From positions 1-5,221 of the forward strand of contig JAAZOI010000120.1 in the NCBI GenBank assembly GCA_012797825.1: a stretch of DNA of 5,221 nucleotides, written 5' to 3'. Origin of the DNA: Eubacteriaceae bacterium. GTDB lineage: Bacteria; Bacillota; Clostridia; Eubacteriales; UBA1433. Both the position numbers and the translations under genes were made by a program. Positions within the stretch are counted from its first letter, which is position 1, and each line of letters opens with the position of its first letter. Below are positions 1 through 5,221 of the stretch, piece after piece. The notes under the pieces are model-generated. The model saw only the letters and a program-made list of their open reading frames with translations, searched no databases and had not been told where the DNA came from.

Positions 1-1
1 A

Positions 2-580
2 GAGCAAGACGCTGATATTGACAGATATAAGGACACATTACGTGTACCGGCTAAGAAACGTAATATAATATATCGCAGTTCAGGAGATTTATTTGCCCTG
101 AAATGTCCTCAAAGAATTATATGTGAGAAGCTGTTAAAAAACTCTACAAATAATAAAATGTTAGATGACTGGAAGTTTTATTGTTTTCACGGTGAGCCTA
201 AATACCTTCTTTACATTCATGACCGAGTATTAGCGAGTGGTTCCCAAAAGGCTAGTATAGAAGAAGTATTTATGACTATAGATTTTAAAGTTAAGATGGA
301 TTATTTAAAGGATTCAAAATCAAATATACCCCAAATGCCTGTTTGCTATAATGAAATGATAGAATGCGCGCGAAAATTATCAAAAGATTTTCCTTTCGTA
401 AGAGTAGATTTTTATATTAGCGAAAACAAGCCGGTATTTGGAGAATTGACTTTTACTCCCTCCGGATCATATTTAAAAGACCAAATACATAACAAAGAAG
501 GACTGACCGAGATGGGGAATTGCCTTTGCTTAGATAAAATTACTGAATATACTAAACTCAAAAAAGGTTATAATGTTTGA
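2..580 (+). CDS. TupA-like ATP-grasp ligase, C-terminal part (5' end outside window)
   Basis: The reading frame is open from base 2 to the TGA at 578-580 and gives 192 residues with no start of its own. The ATG at 158 is internal, because the family-like sequence continues upstream of it (CEKLLK at residues 41-46). Visible features are DWKFYCFHGEPKY (56-68), a typical ATP-grasp lysine/strand segment, then VRVDFY (133-138) and FGELTFTPSG (146-155). D136 and E148 are the likely Mg-ATP ligands. This matches the TupA-like ATP-grasp family (Pfam ATPgrasp_TupA), named for a teichuronopeptide biosynthesis protein. ATP-grasp enzymes activate a carboxylate as an acyl phosphate and join it to an amine, so the likely role is cytosolic attachment of an amino acid or short peptide to a sugar acid or amino sugar of a surface polymer. 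Full-length members are roughly 280-320 residues, so about a third is missing. The exact substrate is unknown. The three glycosyltransferases downstream support a glycan role. Confidence 0.85.
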   Translation, partial: EQDADIDRYKDTLRVPAKKRNIIYRSSGDLFALKCPQRIICEKLLKNSTNNKMLDDWKFYCFHGEPKYLLYIHDRVLASGSQKASIEEVFMTIDFKVKMDYLKDSKSNIPQMPVCYNEMIECARKLSKDFPFVRVDFYISENKPVFGELTFTPSGSYLKDQIHNKEGLTEMGNCLCLDKITEYTKLKKGYNV

Positions 581-606
581 TAAGTATGAGATATTTAATT
601 TATATT
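577..606 (+). promoter_or_regulatory. weak candidate internal promoter before the first glycosyltransferase
   Basis: TTGATA (577-582, overlapping the ligase stop codon) lies 18 bases before TATATT (601-606). A TATAAT at 608-613 also occurs here but has no hexamer at a proper distance. In DNA this rich in A+T such matches arise by chance, so the 83-base gap may simply be read through from upstream. Confidence 0.2.
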
Positions 607-648
607 GTATAATTAATAAAAAAAGTCACAGATTGCATATCGAAATTT

Positions 649-655
649 GGAAGGG
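649..655 (+). promoter_or_regulatory. ribosome binding site for the 664 glycosyltransferase
   Basis: GGAAGGG lies 8 bases before the ATG at 664. This supports that start over any upstream one; the frame is closed upstream by TAA at 610-612, with no ATG between. Confidence 0.7.
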
Positions 656-663
656 CTATTCAA

Positions 664-1830
664 ATGTTTATTAAAATAATTAAGTCTTTTAAAAATTTGG
701 TTTTAAGCTTACTTGAATATATATTGCTGCCTATACTGGTTATTGGCTGTATTTTAATTCGAATGAAAAAAAACAGAATCGATATAGGAATTGGCATAAA
801 CCCAAATATAAACCATATCCGCTGGGCAAACGCTTTGAAAAAATTCGGGTACACTGTTGAAACATTTGTGCTTGGCAAGCCGTTTTACATTACCAGCAAC
901 TTTGATCATATATACAAAGGAGCCTTCAACTCTTCATTTCCGATGTTTCTTTTCTTAAAATGCGCAGGAAAATACAGAATACAGATACTTAGGATGAACG
1001 GCGGAGTTTTGTCTAAATGCAATAGCGCAATAAAGTATCTCGAGCCGCGCTTGTTAAAGCTTGCAGGAGTTAAAACAATAGCTATACCGTACGGAAGCGA
1101 CTGCAGGATTTTGGAGAGGACACCGAACAAGTATTATGCTTATACGATATTGCAAGATGCACCGCTAAGGTCAAATAAAGTTATAATCAAAAAAGTTGAT
1201 ACTTGGTGCAGATATGCGGATGTTGTTGTGGGGCAAATGGATCACGTAGATTATCTTCCTTTTTGGAACTGTATGCGCCAATCGCTTCATGCTATAGATA
1301 CAAATAGTATAAAGCCCTCTTATCCAAGACCTGACGGTAGCATCAGAATAGTGCACATATATAATCACCCCGCGTGTAAAGGCTCGGACGCGGCATTTAA
1401 CGCTGTAGCGGAATTGCAAAAAGAAGGATATGAAATTGAACTTATAGCTAAATGCGGGATACCCAACGATGAGGTCTTAGAACATATTTCAAAAGCCGAT
1501 ATCGTTGTAGATCAGCTTGTAATAGGATGGTATGCGAGCTTTGCAGTAGAATCCATGGCACATGGCAAGCCGACCATTTGCTATTTAAGACAGGACTTGG
1601 CTGAGCTGTTTGAAAAAGCAGGCAATGTTGAAAAAAACGAAGTTCCGGTAATTTCCGCTGATGTCTTGACAATAAAAAATGTTCTAAGAGATTTGATAGA
1701 GAGAAAAGAAGAATTGTATGATATAGGGAAAAAAACAAGGCAATACTGCGAAAAATACCATTCTCTTGAGGCCATAGGAAAATGGTTTGATGACATAATC
1801 AGAACAAAGTGTATAAAATCTTTCAAATAG
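664..1830 (+). CDS. membrane-anchored GT-B glycosyltransferase, GT4-like
   Basis: This 388-residue protein probably transfers a sugar from a nucleotide donor to a lipid-linked or growing surface glycan on the inner face of the membrane. Residues 12-32 form one strongly hydrophobic segment flanked by basic residues (K4, K7, K10; R33, K35, K36, R38), so it is likely tethered by a single N-terminal helix. The N-terminal Rossmann half follows from about residue 38, with IPYGSDCR (141-148) matching the HGSD-R type motif of GT4 relatives. The C-terminal half begins near IRIVHIYNHP (227-236) and holds KGSDAA (239-244), VVDQ (281-284), IGWY (287-290), AVESMAHGKP (294-303). E296 corresponds to the second Glu of the GT4 EX7E motif; the position of the first Glu is G288. 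The protein has 11 cysteines, whereas the next gene's product has none. Its C-terminal half aligns by eye with the next gene. Donor, acceptor and linkage cannot be told. Confidence 0.8.
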   Translation: MFIKIIKSFKNLVLSLLEYILLPILVIGCILIRMKKNRIDIGIGINPNINHIRWANALKKFGYTVETFVLGKPFYITSNFDHIYKGAFNSSFPMFLFLKCAGKYRIQILRMNGGVLSKCNSAIKYLEPRLLKLAGVKTIAIPYGSDCRILERTPNKYYAYTILQDAPLRSNKVIIKKVDTWCRYADVVVGQMDHVDYLPFWNCMRQSLHAIDTNSIKPSYPRPDGSIRIVHIYNHPACKGSDAAFNAVAELQKEGYEIELIAKCGIPNDEVLEHISKADIVVDQLVIGWYASFAVESMAHGKPTICYLRQDLAELFEKAGNVEKNEVPVISADVLTIKNVLRDLIERKEELYDIGKKTRQYCEKYHSLEAIGKWFDDIIRTKCIKSFK

Positions 1831-1833
1831 GAG
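1829..1833 (+). promoter_or_regulatory. ribosome binding site overlapping the upstream stop codon
   Basis: AGGAG shares two bases with the TAG stop (1828-1830) of the previous glycosyltransferase and sits 8 bases before the ATG at 1842. Ribosomes ending the first gene lie directly on this site, so the two proteins are probably made by coupled translation. Confidence 0.75.
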
Positions 1834-1841
1834 TTTAGATA

Positions 1842-2924
1842 ATGAGAGTGCTGCATTTGCCCTCGTCAACAGGAGGGAATGCTTGGAATTTATCGCAGGC
1901 AGAGCGTAAGCTAGGTATCGAAAGCCGCGTGCTTGTTACAGACAAAAATTATTTTGGTTTTAATGCGGACATGCGCGCGGATTGGAATAAAAATAAATAC
2001 ACATATCCTTTGAAGGCGCTGAGGTTTTATCAGAAAGAACTTGATAATTATGATATATTTCATTTTAATTTCGGACGTACGCTTTTTAATTATCAGCATA
2101 CCCAATTGGATATGCTGGATTTACATTTGTTAAAGCGCAAGAAAAAAGGTATAGTATTTACTTATCAGGGAACGGATGCTCGTCTTGCAGGTTACAGTCT
2201 GCAGCATTATGATATATCGTTCTATCAGCAATTATCCGAAACTGAACTGAATAAAGAAAAGCAAGCCGACGCACTTAGGATAAGACGAATGAATAAAGCC
2301 GATAAATTCGCTGACTTGATTTATACAATAAACCCTGATTTAAAAAACGTATTGCCCCAAAGGACAATATTCAGACCATATACAAAATTACAGTTGGAAG
2401 AATGGGAGCCAATATACAGCTCGTATGAAAAAGATGAACTGGTTTTTGCGCACGCGCCTACAAGCCGTTCTAAAAAAGGGACGGACGAAATAATAAACGC
2501 AATAGAGATGCTGCGTAAGGCGGGCAAAAAAGTTACTTTTGAATTGATTGAAAATGTGCCGAATATAGAGGCGCGCAGAAGGCTGGAACGCGCTGATGTT
2601 GTTATTGATCAGATTTATATCGGCTGGTATGGCGGGCTTGCTGTAGAAAGCATGGCTCTCGGAAAGCCGGTTGTCGCGTATATACGAGAGTCAGACCTTA
2701 TTCATATACCCAAAGAAATGGCAAAGTCTATTCCGATAATAAGGGTTACGCCTCAAAGCTTATATGATACTTTGGAATATATCATTGATCATAAGGAAAC
2801 TTTAAGAAAAATTGCCCGCGACAGCCGAAATTATGTTGAAAATTGGCACGACTCCAAAAAAATTGCTGCGGGTATTATAAAAGACTATCAAAATATATTG
2901 GATAAAATAAAAGGTAATATTTAG
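1842..2924 (+). CDS. GT-B glycosyltransferase, GT4-like (relative of the preceding gene)
   Basis: This 360-residue soluble protein has no membrane segment. The N-terminal strand RVLHLPSSTGGNAW (2-15) carries the glycine loop of GT-B enzymes, followed by DIFHFNFGRT (71-80) and YQGTDAR (108-114). The C-terminal donor-binding half contains AHAPTSR (203-209), KKGT (211-214), VIDQ (254-257), IGWYGG (260-265) and AVESMALGKPVVAY (267-280). E269 is the conserved Glu; as in the previous gene, the first Glu of EX7E is replaced by a glycine (G261). It starts 11 bases after the previous gene with a coupled ribosome site, so the two enzymes are likely made together and may act in consecutive steps on one glycan. 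Local G+C is relatively high (80 of 180 bases in 2461-2640 by hand count). Assignment to the GT4-like clan is firm; donor, acceptor and linkage are unknown. Confidence 0.85.
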   Translation: MRVLHLPSSTGGNAWNLSQAERKLGIESRVLVTDKNYFGFNADMRADWNKNKYTYPLKALRFYQKELDNYDIFHFNFGRTLFNYQHTQLDMLDLHLLKRKKKGIVFTYQGTDARLAGYSLQHYDISFYQQLSETELNKEKQADALRIRRMNKADKFADLIYTINPDLKNVLPQRTIFRPYTKLQLEEWEPIYSSYEKDELVFAHAPTSRSKKGTDEIINAIEMLRKAGKKVTFELIENVPNIEARRRLERADVVIDQIYIGWYGGLAVESMALGKPVVAYIRESDLIHIPKEMAKSIPIIRVTPQSLYDTLEYIIDHKETLRKIARDSRNYVENWHDSKKIAAGIIKDYQNILDKIKGNI

Positions 2925-2958
2925 CTTATAATAGTGACGGAATAAAAAACCTGAAAAA

Positions 2959-2963
2959 GAGGG
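2959..2963 (+). promoter_or_regulatory. ribosome binding site that fixes the TTG start
   Basis: GAGGG, inside a purine run from 2953, ends 8 bases before TTG at 2972. No ATG occurs in frame nearby upstream, and the next in-frame ATG (3026, residue 19) would remove the first beta strand and glycine/serine loop of the fold. TTG is therefore the best start. Confidence 0.7.
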
Positions 2964-2971
2964 CAATAAAA

Positions 2972-4033
2972 TTGAATATACTTTATATAACATATATTGA
3001 TTTTGGGAATTTTACTTCGGGAAGCATGGTAAGACCGCAGAAAATTTACGACGCCTTACTGAAATCAAAAAATGAAATAAAATTAGTGTATGGAAACCAA
3101 AACGATAAAGAATTCAGAAAACAGCAAGTCAAAGAAATTAGAAAATGGTTAATGAATACTAAACCAGATTTTTGCTATATCGAGACTCCTTCTTATCCGT
3201 TTTTAAATAATTTTGATATTAGTCTAATTAAAAAAATTCATAAAATGAAAGTGCCTATTTTAATTTTTTATCGTGATGCATATTGGAAATTCCCTGAAAT
3301 TTGGGGAAAAAAAGGCTTAAAAAAATTAATTTTATTATTATTTTATAAGCGCGATGTAAGAATAATTAAAAAAAATTGTGATATTATATATTTTCCAAGC
3401 AATGGTATGGTTAACTTATTTAATTTCAAAAATTCAAAAGTATTAATGCCTGTATGTGATATAAATATATCTGAAAAAAAACAAATTTATAAACAAGTTA
3501 TTTATGTCGGCGGTATATCCGACAGATACGGAACAAAATTACTCTTGGATGCATTTGAAATTATTAATAAATATTCAATTAATATTAAGCTGAATTTAGT
3601 TTGCAGAAAGATTGAATGGGATAAATTTAGTGAAGATATGGGAAAAAAAGAATGGCTTAATGTATATCATTGTTCAGGCGGGGAAGATTTGAAAAAAATT
3701 TATAATAAATCTGATATAGCGGTTATTCCGTTTAAAAAAGTTAAATATATGGATATAGCTGTTCCTGTGAAGCTATTTGAATATTTAGGATACGGAATGC
3801 CAATAGTGGCTACAAATTGCGCCGAAACAGAAAAAATAATTTTGGATTTTAAATGCGGACTAATATGCAATGATAATGCACAGAGCATAGCAGATACTAT
3901 AGAAAAATTATATTCTAATGTTGATGAAATAGAAGCAATTAAAGATAACATAAAAAATATTGTTGATAATAATACGTGGGGAAAAAGAGTTGAAACTATT
4001 ATAAATGATGCAAATAATGTAAAAAGAATATAA
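2972..4033 (+). CDS. GT4-family glycosyltransferase with TTG start
   Basis: This 353-residue soluble GT-B enzyme is probably another sugar transferase for the same surface glycan. The N-terminal strand NILYITYIDFG (2-12) leads into a T-S-G-S loop (15-18) and VRPQKIYDALL (20-30). Next come CYIETPS (68-74) and the distinctive FYRDAYWKFPEIW (99-111), which I recognise from a group of clostridial glycosyltransferases. The donor domain starts at VIYVGGISDRYGT (176-188) and holds SDIAVIPF (247-254), then PVKLFEYLGYGMPIVAT (265-281), where E270 is the conserved GT4 Glu; the usual first Glu is absent, with D261 nearby. It is unlike the two preceding enzymes, so it is not part of that duplication. The gene is very rich in A+T (36 G+C of 180 bases in 3301-3480 by hand count), which hints at separate acquisition. 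It lies 47 bases after the previous gene and is the last gene of the cluster. Confidence 0.85.
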   Translation: MNILYITYIDFGNFTSGSMVRPQKIYDALLKSKNEIKLVYGNQNDKEFRKQQVKEIRKWLMNTKPDFCYIETPSYPFLNNFDISLIKKIHKMKVPILIFYRDAYWKFPEIWGKKGLKKLILLLFYKRDVRIIKKNCDIIYFPSNGMVNLFNFKNSKVLMPVCDINISEKKQIYKQVIYVGGISDRYGTKLLLDAFEIINKYSINIKLNLVCRKIEWDKFSEDMGKKEWLNVYHCSGGEDLKKIYNKSDIAVIPFKKVKYMDIAVPVKLFEYLGYGMPIVATNCAETEKIILDFKCGLICNDNAQSIADTIEKLYSNVDEIEAIKDNIKNIVDNNTWGKRVETIINDANNVKRI

Positions 4034-4109
4034 ATATTCTATAAACATATGTAAACAGTCTATGCGATTTAAAAAATCAAAATATTAATATTATACATTT
4101 GTATTACTA

Positions 4110-4132
4110 TTACGTTAATTTTTTTAATGTGA
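4110..4132 (+). terminator. weak hairpin, possible inefficient terminator
   Basis: Bases 4110-4118 can pair with 4124-4132 (9 pairs including two G-U) around a five-T loop, about 75 bases after the glycosyltransferase stop. The stem is AT-rich and no T-run follows directly, so this is at best a poor terminator or a 3' end stabiliser. Confidence 0.2.
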
Positions 4133-4181
4133 ATCTCACTTATTGTTATCTTTTTATATAATTATAAAATATTTAAATTCA

Positions 4182-4202
4182 AAAATAATTTTTTATTATT
4201 TT
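4182..4202. repeat. 8-base AT-only inverted repeat
   Basis: AAAATAAT (4182-4189) and ATTATTTT (4195-4202) are perfect inverted copies around five T residues. With no G+C in the stem it would fold weakly. It may be chance in this composition, or part of the bent AT-rich DNA upstream of the promoter. Confidence 0.3.
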
Positions 4203-4227
4203 ATTTATCTTCTCTAAATTATATTAA

Positions 4228-4256
4228 TTTACAATTTATCTTAAAAATATTATAAT
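4228..4256 (+). promoter_or_regulatory. sigma-A-type promoter of the SbcD/YhaO-like gene
   Basis: TTTACA (4228-4233, one mismatch to TTGACA) is followed by a 17-base spacer and a perfect TATAAT (4251-4256). Transcription would start near 4263, giving a leader of about 30 bases before the ATG at 4293. The A/T-tract DNA just upstream could act as an UP element. Near-consensus hexamers with ideal spacing, right position and right strand make this the best promoter in the window, and mark the downstream gene as a separate transcription unit. Confidence 0.75.
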
Positions 4257-4276
4257 TATCAATATGGTTTTGTGTA

Positions 4277-4283
4277 GAAGGGA
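4277..4283 (+). promoter_or_regulatory. ribosome binding site for the SbcD/YhaO-like gene
   Basis: GAAGGGA is centred about 12 bases before the ATG at 4293. An in-frame TAA at 4287-4289 lies almost directly before the ATG, so translation cannot begin further upstream in this frame. Confidence 0.7.
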
Positions 4284-4292
4284 TTATAATAC

Positions 4293-5221
4293 ATGATTAA
4301 ATTCATACATACAGGCGATTTGCATTTGGGAAGCGTTTTTGAAAATGCTTCATTTTCAGCTGATATCGCAAAATTAAGACGCGAAGAATTGTTCAAGACA
4401 TTTAACAATATCGTAAAAGCCGCAATTTCTTTAAAAGATAATTTTCTGCTTATATGCGGAGATTTGTTTGAGGAAAAATTTTGCACGGCGCATGATATAA
4501 AAAGGGTGTTTGACACGCTTGGTGCGATGCGCGATATTGAAGTTTTAATAATCGCCGGAAACCATGACTTATATTCTTCCACATACAGACATTACGTAAA
4601 AAAATATTCCAACATACACATATTCGGGCATGAAAAAATAGAAAAGAAATCATTTGATAAATTTAATACAGATATTTACGCAATAAGCTGGGACAAAGCT
4701 GCATATTACGCCGAGCTTGATTTTTCGGATATTGAGCTTGACGAGAGTAAAATAAATATACTTATGCTGCATGCCGACTGCGCGCCCAATTCAACTTATA
4801 TGCCGATAAATATTAAGGCGATTTCCGATATGGGCTTTGACTATATTGCACTTGGACATATTCATAAACCAAGACAGGTACTAGGCAGGGCATATTACTG
4901 CGGTTCAGCAGAGCCTCTGGATTTTAAGGAAACAGGCGAACACGGGATTTATCATGTAGAAGCGGACAAAGACTCTTTTAAAATCGATTTTGTTAAAATA
5001 GCAATCAGAAATTTTGTCGTAAGTAAAGTGAATATAACTCCCGATATGGGGTATCTTGACATTTTAAGAACGCTGACTGCAAATATCAGCCACGAAAGTC
5101 TTAACAATGATATGCACAGGCTTGCAATCAGCGGTATGGCAAATTCGGCGATTAATTTAAATGAGATTATCGCCCAAGCTAAACCGTCATTTTTCTATAT
5201 GGAATATACAAACGACACGAT
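4293..5221 (+). CDS. SbcD/Mre11-like DNA repair exonuclease, YhaO type (3' end outside window)
   Basis: The first 309 residues are present and the frame is still open at the window edge. This is a calcineurin-like metallophosphoesterase with the complete set of metal-site motifs: GDLHLG (8-13; D9, H11), CGDLFE (55-60; D57), AGNHD (88-92; N90, H91), LMLHAD (157-162; H160), and LGHIHKP (187-193; H189, H191). YCGSAEPLDF (202-211) is the closing motif typical of the SbcD/YhaO group. Family members are manganese-dependent nucleases that trim DNA ends and hairpins in the cytoplasm, usually with a coiled-coil ATPase partner (SbcC/Rad50, or YhaN for YhaO). The partner would be expected just beyond the window. 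YhaO-like proteins are about 400 residues, so roughly the last quarter (capping region) is cut off. It is unrelated to the glycan genes, has its own promoter, and G+C is visibly higher than in the spacer before it. The choice of YhaO over classical SbcD is tentative. Confidence 0.88.
   Translation, partial: MIKFIHTGDLHLGSVFENASFSADIAKLRREELFKTFNNIVKAAISLKDNFLLICGDLFEEKFCTAHDIKRVFDTLGAMRDIEVLIIAGNHDLYSSTYRHYVKKYSNIHIFGHEKIEKKSFDKFNTDIYAISWDKAAYYAELDFSDIELDESKINILMLHADCAPNSTYMPINIKAISDMGFDYIALGHIHKPRQVLGRAYYCGSAEPLDFKETGEHGIYHVEADKDSFKIDFVKIAIRNFVVSKVNITPDMGYLDILRTLTANISHESLNNDMHRLAISGMANSAINLNEIIAQAKPSFFYMEYTNDT

Larger units (their letters stand above)
4034..4292. other. AT-rich non-coding spacer between glycan locus and DNA repair gene
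   Basis: There is no plausible gene on either strand in these 259 bases. G+C is 19 of 180 bases (about 11%) over 4081-4260 by hand count, far below the genes on either side. It contains the 3' flank of the glycosyltransferase, weak AT-only inverted repeats, and a strong sigma-A-type promoter near its right end. No GC-rich hairpin followed by a T-run was found, so there is no convincing intrinsic terminator for the upstream operon. Confidence 0.8.

Noticed and set aside
158..580. ATG at 158 as the true start of a 140-residue protein
   Set aside because: The same frame is open to the window edge and encodes family-like sequence upstream (residues 37-46), so the ATG is internal to a gene cut by the window.
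1448..1738. Reverse-strand reading frame of 96 codons, and similar antisense frames at 660-878, 906-1130, 1171-1419, 1581-1856, 1684-1869, 1911-2105, 2321-2527, 2802-2993 and 3700-3951
   Set aside because: All lie opposite well-supported glycosyltransferase genes, have no family resemblance, and are the chance antisense frames expected there.
2927..2932. TATAAT in the gap before the third glycosyltransferase
   Set aside because: The nearest TTG-like hexamer (2898-2903) is 23 bases away, too far for a sigma-A promoter.
4066..4078. GATTT/AAATC hairpin after the third glycosyltransferase
   Set aside because: A five-pair stem with a three-base loop and no T-run is too weak to call a terminator.
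4081..4092. Perfect palindrome AATATTAATATT
   Set aside because: It is AT-only in DNA of about 11% G+C, where such palindromes arise easily; there is no second copy or adjacent operator context.
4285..4290. Second TATAAT just before the exonuclease ATG
   Set aside because: The correctly spaced upstream position (4262-4267, ATATGG) is not a -35 hexamer, and it would leave almost no leader; the promoter at 4228-4256 is far better.
4034..4292. Possible CRISPR array, tRNA or riboswitch in the spacer
   Set aside because: There are no regularly spaced repeats, no cloverleaf with GTTC-type arms, and too little G+C for a structured RNA.
4259..4653. Reverse-strand frames of 107 and 67 codons opposite the exonuclease
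   Set aside because: They overlap the conserved GDLHLG, GDLFE and GNHD motif region of the forward gene and show no recognisable protein features.

Overview
The window looks like a low-GC Firmicutes (Bacillota) chromosome, most likely a Clostridia-type anaerobe. The signs are high A+T, purine-rich Shine-Dalgarno sites 8-10 bases ahead of each start, one TTG start, a near-consensus sigma-A promoter, and family affinities typical of that group. This assignment is inference; no rRNA or marker gene is present. All genes read on the + strand.

Left part (2-4033): the 3' end of a cell-surface polysaccharide locus. It opens with the C-terminal 192 residues of a TupA-like ATP-grasp ligase (2-580), followed by three GT-B-fold glycosyltransferases (664-1830, 1842-2924, 2972-4033). 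Spacings are 83, 11 and 47 bases, so this is probably one operon whose start lies upstream of the window. The first two glycosyltransferases are diverged tandem relatives that share a D-Q/G-W-Y/E-S-M-A/G-K-P signature. The third is a different GT4-like protein, starts at TTG and is far richer in A+T. Together the genes suggest assembly of a surface glycan (capsule, exopolysaccharide or teichuronic-type polymer) carrying an amide-linked amino-acid or peptide substituent. The polymer itself cannot be read from the sequence.

Middle (4034-4292): 259 non-coding bases, about 11% G+C over 4081-4260. They separate the glycan locus from the next unit and end in a strong promoter (TTTACA, 17 bases, TATAAT at 4228-4256).

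Right part (4293-5221, runs off the window): the first 309 codons of an SbcD/Mre11-like DNA repair exonuclease of YhaO type, with all its metal-binding motifs visible. It is unrelated to the glycan genes and has its own promoter.

I found no tRNA, rRNA, CRISPR array, insertion sequence or clearly new system. The points most worth following are the pairing of an ATP-grasp ligase with the glycosyltransferases, the diverged tandem pair, and the sharp compositional break at the third glycosyltransferase.
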